Shown: in pieces, positions 25,650 through 33,603 of the stretch
Layout of the letters: the number at the start of each line of letters is the position of its first letter
Position numbering within the stretch: the stretch's first letter is position 1
Origin: a bacterium
Lineage (GTDB): Bacteria; Pseudomonadota; Alphaproteobacteria; Sphingomonadales; Sphingomonadaceae
Direction of reading: 5' to 3'
Length of the DNA: 47,911 nt
Assembly (NCBI GenBank): GCA_030824575.1
Contig: JAVBXL010000071.1
Location: 1-47,911 of the forward strand
Position numbers and translations under genes: made by a program
The notes under the pieces: generated by a model
Seen by the model: the letters and a program-made list of their open reading frames with translations, nothing else
What the model was told of the DNA's origin: nothing
Databases searched by the model: none

Positions 25650-26590
25650 GCCACTCGCAGCTTTCCATAGGGTTTTGTGGGATCGAGCCATTGCAGCGTT
25701 GGGGCAACGACGGCGGCCAGTCCGACAAACAGAAATTGCACCGCCAGCGCGGGCAGAGCCCCGCGAGGCACCATGCGGGTCACGTACCGCCGCGCAGTCG
25801 TGAGATCGAGCTTGCCGATCTGCAGAACATCATCGCCGCGGCCATAATCGAGCGCCACTTCGCAAAAGTCGTTGTAGCGCCGATTGCGGTGCTTGGCGGC
25901 CACCGCAAAGGTCTTTTTCAAATTGTCCGATCCGCCAGTGTAGGCATCGGTGATCACCTGCGCATTGATGTCGAATTCGGCATTCTCGCCGACGCCGAAA
26001 GCGTGCCGCTCATGCACCATGATCTGATGGGCAAGGTGGCGGTGTGCGAAGCTCTGGGCCGTGCCGCTTTGTGCGGGATAGACGTCGGCAAAAGTCTCGG
26101 CAACAAGACCGACGACAGCGGGCACTTGCGTAACGCTGCTGATCCACAAGGGCCGAAGCCCGCGCCGCACGAACAGCGCGAAGCAGGTAAAGCCGTAGAG
26201 AACCCAGGAAAGCCCTTCCCCACGCTCGTTCGGATCCACCATGACAAGGCCGAGGTGCAACAAGGCATCGCTTTGCCCCCCGCGCACCACGGGCAGCAAC
26301 GGCATGGCGTTGAAGGCGACAGGTCGACCGGTGTCGATACGGCGCACGAGCGTGATCACACTGCGCGCCCAAGGGGCGCGGTCCGGCGAGAACAGGCCAT
26401 AGTCGAGATCTTGCCCGCCAAGGCATGCGCGCACCACCTGAGCGCAATCGGCCACCATCGCTTCGACTTCGTCTGCCGATAACCATGCCCCAGGGCGTTC
26501 GATCACTTCAACACTATGTTCGGCATTTGCTCGAAACCGGATACGAAGATGGTCGCCCGATAAAGCTTTAAACAGTGATGTCAGCGCCAT
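25646..26590 (-). CDS. GNAT-like acyltransferase with C-terminal membrane helix, first gene of ThiF operon
   Basis: 314 residues. The centre contains HLGLVMVDPNERGEGLSW, compatible with GNAT motif A (RGEG), followed by a helix and RPLWISSVTQVPAVVG. A hydrophobic segment near the C-terminus (ALPALAVQFLFVGLAAVVAP, about 280-300) suggests attachment to the inner membrane. I do not recognise a named family, so the acyltransferase call is moderate. It leads the five-gene operon and its stop is overlapped by the ThiF start. A conserved ExIxR/NDFCEVALDYGRGDD region (about 235-255) has no assigned role. Confidence 0.65.
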   Translation of the reverse strand: MALTSLFKALSGDHLRIRFRANAEHSVEVIERPGAWLSADEVEAMVADCAQVVRACLGGQDLDYGLFSPDRAPWARSVITLVRRIDTGRPVAFNAMPLLPVVRGGQSDALLHLGLVMVDPNERGEGLSWVLYGFTCFALFVRRGLRPLWISSVTQVPAVVGLVAETFADVYPAQSGTAQSFAHRHLAHQIMVHERHAFGVGENAEFDINAQVITDAYTGGSDNLKKTFAVAAKHRNRRYNDFCEVALDYGRGDDVLQIGKLDLTTARRYVTRMVPRGALPALAVQFLFVGLAAVVAPTLQWLDPTKPYGKLRVA

Positions 26591-26917
26591 TCAAGCGGTG
26601 TAGGCGACAATTAGTTACTATTCCACTGCGCCAGCCGATACGCATTCGTGGGGGCTTGGTGGCAAGCCAGTACGAACGGCCGGTTTCAGGCGCGACGATC
26701 GCTGCACTACATGATCAGAATTGTGCCGTCTTACCGGCAGGTTCTGTCAGGAGCAGACGTTCGCAGTGGCTGATCTGAAAGACCGGGTTTGGTCGCGTGC
26801 TGCCGGACGCGGAACGCCGCGTCGTGGGACTTTGCTGCCGTTCGGACGAACAGGCCGAACGCCTGCTTTAAGAATAAGCGGTCGTTCTACGGCTAGGTGA
26901 TGGGCACCTCGGGGCCA
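26591..26917. other. 327-base intergenic region holding the ThiF-operon promoter side and a repeat
   Basis: This gap lies upstream of the ThiF operon and downstream of arsH, both minus strand. The AT-richer 26600-26640 is the likely promoter area for the ThiF operon, but no defensible -35/-10 pair was found. 26777-26890 is a repeat copy (separate entry). Confidence 0.4.
26777..26890 (+). repeat. degenerate intergenic repeat, copy E
   Basis: Opens with GAAAGACCGGGTTTGGTCGC and TGCTGCCGGACGCGG, then GGGACTTTGCTGCCGTTCGG and a TAAGAATAAGCGGTCGTTCT tail. The opening matches copy F at almost every base; the tail matches the GGTCGTTCT of copy D. Non-coding. Confidence 0.65.
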
Positions 26918-27658
26918 TCAGCCGACAGCGCGCGAGGCAAGATCGGCCGCAGCGTCACGCTTCGCCCGTGCGGCCTTCCGTTCGGAGTAGCGGTCAACGA
27001 GATGGTCGGCGTGCGGGCGGGTCAGGATCGTGAACCGGACCAGCTCCTCCATCACGTCGACAATCCGGTCATAATAGCTCGACGGGCGCATGCGGCCGGC
27101 TTCGTCGAATTCCTTGAACGCCATCGCCACGCTCGATTGGTTGGGAATGGTGATCATGCGCATCCAGCGGCCGAGCAAGCGCAACGTGTTGACCGCGTTG
27201 AACGACTGCGAGCCGCCCGACACCTGCATTACCGCGAGGGTGCGACCTTGGGTCGGGCGCATGCCGCCGAATTCCAGCGGCAGATGGTCGATCTGTGCCT
27301 TCATGATGCCGGTGATCTGGCCGTGTCGCTCGGGGCTGCACCAGACCATGCCTTCGGACCATAGCGCATGCTGGCGTAGCTCATGGACGGCGGGATGATC
27401 GTCGCCCGTCACCTGATCGGGGAGCGGCAGATCGCTCGGATCAAATATCCGCACCTCCGCGCCGAACAGAATCAGCAGTCGCGCCGCTTCCTCGGCCGCG
27501 AGCCGGCTGAACGAGCGTTCGCGCAGCGACCCGTAGAGCAGCAGGATACGCGGCGGCGGCTGATCGTCGCCCATGCCGGCGCCCGGCCGAATAATCGCGA
27601 TGCTGGGATCAAGCGCGGGCAGATTGTCGGGGTCGGTCAGATCACGAAGGCGAGTCAT
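26918..27658 (-). CDS. arsH: ArsH NADPH-dependent FMN reductase
   Basis: 246 residues, last gene of the ars operon. Flavodoxin-like fold with the FMN loop [32 protein letters not shown] and [19 protein letters not shown], all typical of ArsH. Known activity: oxidation of trivalent organoarsenicals and NADPH-dependent flavin reduction. ATG 27658 overlaps the arsN stop (ATGA), so the longer upstream frame is rejected. Cytoplasmic. Confidence 0.93.
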   Translation of the reverse strand: MTRLRDLTDPDNLPALDPSIAIIRPGAGMGDDQPPPRILLLYGSLRERSFSRLAAEEAARLLILFGAEVRIFDPSDLPLPDQVTGDDHPAVHELRQHALWSEGMVWCSPERHGQITGIMKAQIDHLPLEFGGMRPTQGRTLAVMQVSGGSQSFNAVNTLRLLGRWMRMITIPNQSSVAMAFKEFDEAGRMRPSSYYDRIVDVMEELVRFTILTRPHADHLVDRYSERKAARAKRDAAADLASRAVG

Positions 27659-28089
27659 CCAAGATCCTTGACGAGATAGGTCGCGCGCGGACCGCACAGC
27701 GACGTAAACTGCGCGGTCGCGGCGATGAACGCCGGCGCTGCGTTACGATCGGCGTCGGCGTAACCGAGCCTGCGGAAGAACTCCCCAGTGCCGTTGGTCA
27801 GGAGGTGCAGCCGTTCGACCGCGCCATTGGCGACGCCTTCAAGGCGCTTGACCAGTATCCGGCCATATCCTTTGCCGCGGCGGGTTGGCAGCACGACCAG
27901 CGACCGGAGCAGCCGGTCAGCGCCGTTGCCTTCCAGGCCTATGAACCCGATCAGCCCGTCATCGTCGGACAGGCTGAAGAACATCTGGTCAGGACCGCCG
28001 AGATCGTCGGTCGGGAGCTGCGCGGCGCCAAGCGCGAGCCGCAGGACATCATCAGCGAGCAGAGCTTCCGAGAAATAGATCTGGGTCAT
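27655..28089 (-). CDS. arsN: ArsN-type GNAT acetyltransferase of the ars operon
   Basis: 144 residues with a GNAT core ([20 protein letters not shown], motif A) and the C-terminal ATAQFTSLC...ATYLVK pattern typical of ArsN2-like acetyltransferases. These are linked with arsenic resistance, and some acetylate organoarsenical amino acids such as arsinothricin. True start MTQIYF at 28089 overlaps the acr3 stop. It lies between the efflux pump and arsH in an unbroken chain of 4-base overlaps. Confidence 0.85.
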   Translation of the reverse strand: MTQIYFSEALLADDVLRLALGAAQLPTDDLGGPDQMFFSLSDDDGLIGFIGLEGNGADRLLRSLVVLPTRRGKGYGRILVKRLEGVANGAVERLHLLTNGTGEFFRRLGYADADRNAAPAFIAATAQFTSLCGPRATYLVKDLG

Positions 28090-29147
28090 GCCGTCGCTCT
28101 CGCTTCGTACCAGGGGCGGGTCCGCTTCACGATTGAGACGACCGACAGCATCACCGGCACCTCGACCAGCACGCCGACCACAGTCGCGAGCGCCGCGCCC
28201 GAGTTGAGCCCGAACAGGCTGATCGCCGCGGCGACCGCCAGCTCGAAGAAGTTGGAGGCGCCGATCAGCGCAGCCGGGGCCGCCACGCACCATGCCACGC
28301 CGAGCCTACGGCTCAGCCAGTAGGCGAGCCCGGCGTTGAAATAGACCTGGATCAGGATCGGCACCGCGATCAGCGCGATAACCAGCGGGTGGGCGATGAT
28401 CGCCTCGCCCTGAAAACCGAACAGCAGCACCAGCGTGGTCAGCAGCGCTAGCAGCGATACCGGCCCAAGTCGTGCCAACAGCCGGTCCAGTGCAGCTTGT
28501 CCGGCCGATCCGATCACGGCGCTGCGGATCACCTGCGCGACGATCACTGGCACGACGATGTAGAGCATGACCGAGATCAGCAACGTATCCCAGGGCACGG
28601 TGATCGAGGCGACGCCAAGCAGCAGGCCGACCAGCGGCGCGAACGCGAACACCATGATCACGTCGTTCAGCGCAACCTGGCTCAGCGTGTAGGTCGGCTC
28701 GCCCTCGCAGAGGTTGGACCAGACGAATACCATCGCCGTGCAGGGCGCGGCAGCCAGCAGGATCAGGCCGGCGATATAGGAGCTGACCTCGCCTGCCGGC
28801 AGTAGAGGCCGAAACAGCCAACCTAAGAACAGCGTGCCGAGCAGCGCCATCGAGAAGGGCTTCACCGCCCAGTTGATGAACAGGGTGACACCGACGCCCT
28901 TCCAGTGCTGCCGCACCGAACCCAGCGCGCGGAGGTCGATCTTGAGAAGCATGGGAATGATCATCAGCCAGATGAGCAACGCCACTACGAGGTTGACGCG
29001 CGCCACCTCGGCCGAGGCAATGGCGGCGAACAGGCCCGGCAAAGCATAGCCGAGCGCAATCCCGACCACGATGCACAGCGCCACCCACACGCTCAGATAG
29101 CGCTCGAATGTGCTGATCGCCGACTTGGCCAGAGTGGCGGTGGTCAT
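28086..29147 (-). CDS. acr3: Acr3-family arsenite efflux pump
   Basis: 353 residues, about ten membrane helices. The invariant Cys of the family is in LLAAAPCTAMVFVWSNL, and the NDVIMVFAFAP helix after it is also characteristic. It exports As(III) (and possibly Sb(III)) using the proton-motive force. It follows arsC with an ATGA overlap, which fixes the start at 29147; the longer frame upstream lies in arsC. Confidence 0.94.
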   Translation of the reverse strand: MTTATLAKSAISTFERYLSVWVALCIVVGIALGYALPGLFAAIASAEVARVNLVVALLIWLMIIPMLLKIDLRALGSVRQHWKGVGVTLFINWAVKPFSMALLGTLFLGWLFRPLLPAGEVSSYIAGLILLAAAPCTAMVFVWSNLCEGEPTYTLSQVALNDVIMVFAFAPLVGLLLGVASITVPWDTLLISVMLYIVVPVIVAQVIRSAVIGSAGQAALDRLLARLGPVSLLALLTTLVLLFGFQGEAIIAHPLVIALIAVPILIQVYFNAGLAYWLSRRLGVAWCVAAPAALIGASNFFELAVAAAISLFGLNSGAALATVVGVLVEVPVMLSVVSIVKRTRPWYEARATA

Positions 29148-29575
29148 CCGCCAATCCTGTTGCCCGTGTCGTCGATGACCTTCTCGCCATCTTCCTTGGT
29201 GAAAGCACCGCGCTGCCGGGCCGGCAGCAGGTCCAGCACCTCTTCCGACGGACGGCACAGCTTCACGCCAAGCGGCGAGACGACGATCGGCCTGTTAATG
29301 AGGATCGGATGCTCGATCATCGCGTCGATGAGCTGGTCGTCGCTCAGCGCCACGTCGCCGAGGCCAAGCTCGGCATAGGGCGTGCCCTTCTCGCGCAGCA
29401 GCGCACGGGGCGCGATGCCCATGCGAGTGATCAGCGAGACCAGATGCGAGCGGTTGGGCGGCGTCTTCAGATACTCGATGACGTGCGGTTCGATGCCGGC
29501 GTTCTGGATCATCGCTAGCGTGTTGCGCGACGTTCCGCAGTCGGGGTTGTGATAGATGATGATATCGACGGTCAT
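29144..29575 (-). CDS. arsC: arsenate reductase, glutaredoxin-coupled type
   Basis: 143 residues. N-terminal YHNPDCGTSRNTL holds the catalytic Cys13; ILINRPIVV and KLCRPSEEVL supply the Arg residues that bind the arsenate in the E. coli plasmid R773 type. It reduces As(V) to As(III) for export by Acr3. Start MTVDII at 29575 lies 8 bases beyond the arsR stop; the longer frame would overlap arsR and is rejected. Confidence 0.94.
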   Translation of the reverse strand: MTVDIIIYHNPDCGTSRNTLAMIQNAGIEPHVIEYLKTPPNRSHLVSLITRMGIAPRALLREKGTPYAELGLGDVALSDDQLIDAMIEHPILINRPIVVSPLGVKLCRPSEEVLDLLPARQRGAFTKEDGEKVIDDTGNRIGG

Positions 29576-29583
29576 GGGAGCCT

Positions 29584-29916
29584 TCAGCAGCAGGGATTGA
29601 GCTCGGCGATCAGCGGCTCGCAAAGCTCCGCCTTGCCGCCGCAGCAGTCCTTCACGAGAAACAGGGTGAGCGCCTTCAACTGGTCGAGATCGGCGCGGTA
29701 GTTGATGATCCGGCTGCGCCGTTCGGACCGGATCAGCCCAGCGCGTGCGAGTGTCGCCAGATGTACCGACATGGTGTTCTGCGGCACGTCGAGCGCCTTG
29801 GCGACCTCACCGGCGGCAAGGCCGTCAGGCTCATGACGAACAAGCAGGCGAAATGCGTCGAGGCGCGTTCCCTGCGCGAGCGCCCCAAGCGCGCCAATGG
29901 CTGAATAGTTGTCCAT
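29584..29916 (-). CDS. arsR: ArsR/SmtB-family arsenic-responsive repressor
   Basis: 110 residues with a winged helix-turn-helix (EVAKALDVPQNTMSVHLATLARAGLIRSERR) and a C-terminal metalloid site: Cys91 and Cys92 with Cys99 (KDCCGGKAELCEP), plus a terminal Cys109-Cys110. This is the C-terminal Cys arrangement seen in one class of ArsR. First gene of arsR-arsC-acr3-arsN-arsH. Its start codon is inside the palindrome at 29912-29941, so the protein probably binds over its own translation start. No Shine-Dalgarno is evident, which suggests a leaderless message. Confidence 0.93.
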   Translation of the reverse strand: MDNYSAIGALGALAQGTRLDAFRLLVRHEPDGLAAGEVAKALDVPQNTMSVHLATLARAGLIRSERRSRIINYRADLDQLKALTLFLVKDCCGGKAELCEPLIAELNPCC

Positions 29917-29941
29917 ATATCCATGTTAATGGATATATGGA
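29912..29941 (-). promoter_or_regulatory. perfect inverted repeat, predicted ArsR operator
   Basis: Two perfect 13-base arms, TCCATATATCCAT (29912-29924) and ATGGATATATGGA (29929-29941), around a GTTA spacer. ArsR-family operators are AT-rich imperfect palindromes; this one is unusually perfect and contains the arsR start codon (29914-29916). Confidence 0.8.
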
Positions 29942-30306
29942 TTTACGCAAGGGGCGTCTGACTTCGCCAGAAGCCGACCTTGGACGACCCATCATGAAAG
30001 ACCGGGTGTGGTCGCCTGCTGACGGGCGATCGTGCGACCTTTCTGCCATTTCGGAACGACAAATGGAGCGGGGGCTCTCGTTATTACCCGACCCTCAGCC
30101 TGTCCTTGGACCTGTAGGTCGAAGAGCTCTACCGACATGCCCGCACACAGCTTCGGGCATTTCTTACCTGACGCTTTGTCAACGCGCCTGCGAAGATCGA
30201 CACCGTTGCCGCCTTCCAGAGGCCGCGTTGTGCCTCCACTACAGCTCGTGGCGACAGCTAAATTTAGGAATGACATCAGGACACATGTAGCCGCCCGAAC
30301 GTCCCT
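29942..30306. other. 365-base intergenic region with repeat copy F
   Basis: Upstream of arsR and downstream of the TetR gene. The promoter of the ars operon should be within 29942-29975. 29996-30060 is a repeat copy. The rest (30061-30306) shows no gene that I can support. Confidence 0.4.
29996..30060 (+). repeat. degenerate intergenic repeat, copy F
   Basis: GAAAGACCGGGTGTGGTCGC, TGCTGACGGGCG and GCGACCTTTCTGCCATTTCG then GAACGAC. The first 40 bases are nearly identical with copy E at 26777; the end matches copy D (AATTTCGGAACGAC). Confidence 0.65.
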
Positions 30307-30963
30307 CTAGTGGCCGTTTTGCGTGTTCGCATCCCATCCAGACATTGCGATGCCCACCATGTCCTCCAATTCCGAGCGAATCGCGCCGTCGCGGGCGAGG
30401 ATCGACATGCCGGCCTGCACGGTCTGGACGAACCGGGCGAGCGCGTGAATATCGGCGGATGCGGCGATCTCGCCATCCTTCACGGCTCGCGCGATACGGG
30501 TTTCCAACCGCGCGAGCGTTATGCCACGGGCGTTGCGGACGATCTCTCCCAATCCGGCATAACCTTCGCTGCCGACCGATGAGAGCGTCACCATGCAGCC
30601 CCGAGGCAGGTCGGCGACGCATCCGGTCAGTGCCGCCGCCGAGTCCATAAGAAAGGCCATAACTGCATCGCGGGCGGTATCGGCAGACTGGAATGCAGCC
30701 CAGACGAAATGCTCGTTGGTCTCGGCATAGTGCTGCAACGCCTCCGCATACAGCGCCTCCTTCGAACCGAAGGCCGCATAAAGGCTGGGCGATCCGATAC
30801 CCATCGCTTGGGTCAGGTCGGCGATCGACGTCGCTTCATAGCCTTTGACCCAGAACAGCCGTGTGGCCTGCTCGAGTGCGGCCTTGCGATCGAAAGCACG
30901 CGGCCGACCGCGCAACTTCGCCGGCACCTCCTCGCCCGGCATTTCTTCGGAAGTTTTCTGCAT
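30307..30963 (-). CDS. TetR-family transcriptional regulator
   Basis: 218 residues from ATG 30963 (MQKTSEEMPG). N-terminal helix-turn-helix: RGRPRAFDRKAALEQATRLF, YEATSIADLTQAMGIGSPSLYAAFGSKEALY, the TetR/AcrR core. The C-terminal ligand-binding domain contains TGCVADLPRGCMV, a Cys-containing feature common in the group with C-terminal TetR_C_33-like domains that regulate oxidoreductases. Divergent from an SDR gene 73 bases away, with two matching palindromes in between; it therefore probably represses both. Longer frames upstream run through the promoter and are rejected. Confidence 0.9.
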   Translation of the reverse strand: MQKTSEEMPGEEVPAKLRGRPRAFDRKAALEQATRLFWVKGYEATSIADLTQAMGIGSPSLYAAFGSKEALYAEALQHYAETNEHFVWAAFQSADTARDAVMAFLMDSAAALTGCVADLPRGCMVTLSSVGSEGYAGLGEIVRNARGITLARLETRIARAVKDGEIAASADIHALARFVQTVQAGMSILARDGAIRSELEDMVGIAMSGWDANTQNGH

Positions 30964-30974
30964 CGATCGATACA
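30959..30974. promoter_or_regulatory. palindrome 1 of the TetR/SDR intergenic region, predicted operator
   Basis: TGCATCGATCGATACA, a 16-base palindrome with one mismatched pair, covering the regulator's start codon. Same consensus (TGTATCGNNCGATACA) as palindrome 2. Confidence 0.6.
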
Positions 30975-30981
30975 TAATGCA

Positions 30982-31010
30982 TTGACCGCCGAATGCAACG
31001 AACCTATGCA
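30982..31010 (+). promoter_or_regulatory. sigma-70 promoter of the SDR gene
   Basis: TTGACC (30982-30987), 17 bases, then TATGCA (31005-31010). Transcription would begin inside palindrome 2. Predicted by eye from spacing and consensus. Confidence 0.55.
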
Positions 31011-31013
31011 TTC

Positions 31014-31029
31014 TGTGTCGAACGATACA
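31014..31029. promoter_or_regulatory. palindrome 2 of the TetR/SDR intergenic region, predicted operator
   Basis: TGTGTCGAACGATACA, matching TGTATCGNNCGATACA with one change. It lies at the predicted transcription start of the SDR gene, a position where repressor binding would block initiation. Confidence 0.6.
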
Positions 31030-31036
31030 GAAAGCG

Positions 31037-31783
31037 ATGATGATGACCGAACTGAGTGGAAAACGTGCCTTAGTAACTGGTGGATCACGGGGCATCGGCG
31101 CCGCCATCGCGCTCACATTGGCGGAGAAGGGCGCCGACGTCGTGCTCACCTACGAGCGCTCGGCGGACCAGGCGGCAGAGGTTGTCCGCCAGATCGAGAC
31201 GCAGGGTCGCCGGGGCTTGGCGATCCAGGCCGACAGCGCAGATCCCGCCGCAATCAAGCGTGCGGTGGACGAGGCGGCGACCGCGCTGGGCGGATTGGAC
31301 ATCCTGGTCAACAATGCCGCGATTGCTGCCTATGCCACAATCGCCGAGATCGAGGTCGCAACCATTGATGCGCTGCTTGCGGTCAACGTGCGCGGCCCCA
31401 TCCTCGCCGCGCAAGCGTCCATTCCGCATCTGGGAGCCGGCGGCCGCATCATCACGATCGGCTCCGGCGGAGCGGATCGCATCGTCGGGGTAACCGGCAC
31501 TGTCTACTTCATGACCAAGTCGGCCTTACAGGCGTTTACCCGCGGCTTGGCGCTCGAACTCGGCGCTCGCGACATCACGGTCAACCTTGTCCAGCCGGGA
31601 TCAACCGATACCGACATGAACCCGGCTGACGGCGAATATGCCGACTTCCAGCGCAGCATCAGCGCGTTAGGTCGGTATGGCGCACCGGCGGATATCGCAG
31701 CTGCAGTGGCGTTTCTGGCAAGCCCGGCAGCGCGACACATAACGGCTGCGATTCTCAACGTGGATGGCGGGCAAACGGCCTAA
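31037..31783 (+). CDS. short-chain dehydrogenase/reductase (SDR), 3-oxoacyl-ACP-reductase-like
   Basis: 248 residues, classical SDR. Cofactor loop TGGSRGIG at 14-21, DILVNNAAIA, catalytic triad Ser143-Tyr157-Lys161 (YFMTK), and the C-terminal ILNVDGGQTA. NADP preference is suggested by the basic residue in SRG but not certain. It oxidises or reduces an alcohol/carbonyl; substrate unknown. It is divergently paired with the TetR regulator, an arrangement common for inducible detoxification reductases. Three successive ATG codons are present; the first is used here. Confidence 0.92.
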   Translation: MMMTELSGKRALVTGGSRGIGAAIALTLAEKGADVVLTYERSADQAAEVVRQIETQGRRGLAIQADSADPAAIKRAVDEAATALGGLDILVNNAAIAAYATIAEIEVATIDALLAVNVRGPILAAQASIPHLGAGGRIITIGSGGADRIVGVTGTVYFMTKSALQAFTRGLALELGARDITVNLVQPGSTDTDMNPADGEYADFQRSISALGRYGAPADIAAAVAFLASPAARHITAAILNVDGGQTA

Positions 31784-32286
31784 GGCCTGGCAACGGCATG
31801 GTGGCTTCATACAGCGTCCATGCCGAAAGCAGGCTATTCCAGTTGGAGACGGCGCGCTGCGACTACCATCAGCGTCGCTCTCAGGCAGGTTTTAGCGCAA
31901 ACCGCCGTCCAACGAGAAAGCCGAGAATGACATGAACTGGTCGATCGCTGCCCAAAATGGACCCTAAAGCTGATCAGATGGGAACCGAACCCGTGTCCAA
32001 AACCTGAGGATTTCTCGATGTTTGGACGCAGGTGGCCAGAAATGGATGCCCCTTGCAAAATTCTTTAATGATATTATAAGCTTAGAGAAGACCTAGGCTC
32101 ATCCTTTGCGCCTCGTGGTATACTTTGCGGTATCACTCTCCAGCTGACGAGCAATCAAGAATTAGAAATCAAATATTTATTTGATCTCTTGGGTTCCGTC
32201 CCCGGCACCACATTCCCCCATATCGATCGATCAGCGACAGGCGCTGGTTCACCGCTTGCTTACCATTTCGCGCTACAGCCGCGGAT
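31784..32286. other. 503-base AT-rich junction between accessory and core regions
   Basis: No gene can be supported. Base composition drops markedly around 32060-32190 (for example TTTAATGATATTATAAGC and AATCAAATATTTATTTGATC), then changes to the high-GC core at about 32220. At 32189-32210 is TTGGGTTCCGTCCCCGGCACCA, which looks like the 3-prime end of a tRNA or tmRNA but cannot be folded into one. It may be an attachment-site remnant. Confidence 0.45.
31795..31824 (+). terminator. hairpin after the SDR gene, possible terminator
   Basis: Perfect 7-base stem GGCATGG/CCATGCC with a 16-base loop, starting 11 bases after the SDR stop. There is no T-run after it, so it is at most a weak or Rho-assisted terminator. 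Confidence 0.3.
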
Positions 32287-33585
32287 ATGAGCAAGGCCGA
32301 CCCCTGTCCGAAATCCGCCGTCAGCCATGGTGTCGGCATCGCCGGCCTGATGGGCCTTGGCCTCTGGACGCTGGTGGCGCGCCATTATGGCATGAACGGG
32401 CCCAATGCGGGCCTGGCCGCCGTGGTCGCTTGCGGGCTGCCCATGGTGCTGTGGTCGCTGATCGTGGACAAGGTGCATCGCAACGCATCGACCGGGATCG
32501 ATTGGCGCGGGCCAGCGCGGAGCGTGCGCGACGTGCTGGACATCAGCATCGTCAAGATCGCCGGGCTATGGGCGACCTGGCTCGCCATCGCCATCTTCTA
32601 TTGCATCGCGCGCTGGTATTGGAGCGGCAATTACCGCTTTTCGATGGATTTGTTCATGGCGGCCGCGCCATGGCTGCTGGCCCTGTCCGTCCCCTATATC
32701 ATCTGGATCGACCGGCGGCTGGTGGAGCCAAAGGACGCCTGCTTCAGCTTCGGCCAATGGGTGATCGGCGGCGTGGCGGGGCAGGCCGACATGGTGCAGG
32801 TCGGTCACCATGCCCGCGCCTGGGCGGTGAAGGGCTTCTTCCTAGCCTTCATGGTGTCGATCGTGCCGGGCAATTTCGCCAGCGTGGTCGAATGGCGGAT
32901 CGAGGAAGCGCTGGACAATCCCGTCGCGTTGGCCGGCTTCCTGATAGCGGTCATGTTCATGATCGACGTCTGCCTGGCGACGGTCGGCTACATCCTGACC
33001 TTCAAGCCGCTGGATTCGCATATCCGCACCGCCAATCCTTTCTTGAGCGGCTGGCTGGCGGCACTGATCTGCTATCCGCCCTTCGTACTGATGGGCGGTG
33101 GCGGGCCGCTCGACTATCATGCCGGCGGTGCTGAGTGGGACTATTGGACGCAGGGGTCGAGCGCGCTGCAATGGCTGCTGGGCGGCTGGCTGGTGCTGCT
33201 GACGGCGCTCTACGCCTGGGCGACGGTGGCGTTCGGCCTGCGCTTTTCCAACCTCACCCATCGCGGCATATTGACCCACGGCCCCTATCGCTGGACGCGG
33301 CACCCGGCCTATCTATCGAAAAACCTGTTCTGGTGGTTTTCCGCCCTGCCCTTCCTGTCGGTCAGCGGATCGCTGGTGGACATGGTGCGCAATTGCGCGA
33401 TGCTGGGGCTGACCAATGCGGTCTATTATTGGCGCGCCAAGACCGAAGAACAGCATCTGTCGGCCGACCCGGACTATCGCGCCTATAGCGAATGGATGGA
33501 GCGCAACGCGCCGGTGCCGCGCTTCTTCGCCTGGGTGACGGGGAAGAAGCGCGAGACGGCGATGACGGCGCAGGCGGCGGAATAG
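32287..33585 (+). CDS. isoprenylcysteine carboxyl methyltransferase-like (ICMT/PEMT) membrane protein
   Basis: 432 residues with about eight or nine membrane helices. The C-terminal quarter has the ICMT/phospholipid-methyltransferase motif THGPYRWTRHPAYLSKNLFW and the EEQHLSADPDYRAYSEW tail; these bind S-adenosylmethionine at the membrane. The N-terminal part is a long polytopic domain specific to this group. Probably methylates a lipid or membrane-bound substrate; not a true prenyl-protein enzyme as bacteria lack those. First gene of the core-like flank; convergent with gshA. Confidence 0.82.
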   Translation: MSKADPCPKSAVSHGVGIAGLMGLGLWTLVARHYGMNGPNAGLAAVVACGLPMVLWSLIVDKVHRNASTGIDWRGPARSVRDVLDISIVKIAGLWATWLAIAIFYCIARWYWSGNYRFSMDLFMAAAPWLLALSVPYIIWIDRRLVEPKDACFSFGQWVIGGVAGQADMVQVGHHARAWAVKGFFLAFMVSIVPGNFASVVEWRIEEALDNPVALAGFLIAVMFMIDVCLATVGYILTFKPLDSHIRTANPFLSGWLAALICYPPFVLMGGGGPLDYHAGGAEWDYWTQGSSALQWLLGGWLVLLTALYAWATVAFGLRFSNLTHRGILTHGPYRWTRHPAYLSKNLFWWFSALPFLSVSGSLVDMVRNCAMLGLTNAVYYWRAKTEEQHLSADPDYRAYSEWMERNAPVPRFFAWVTGKKRETAMTAQAAE

Positions 33586-33603
33586 GCCGCCACCTGCCGA
33601 CCG

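Noticed and set aside
31890..31960. Minus-strand string FSAFSLDGGLR resembling the end of an SDR protein
   Set aside because: Only about 20 residues between stops; too short to separate from chance.
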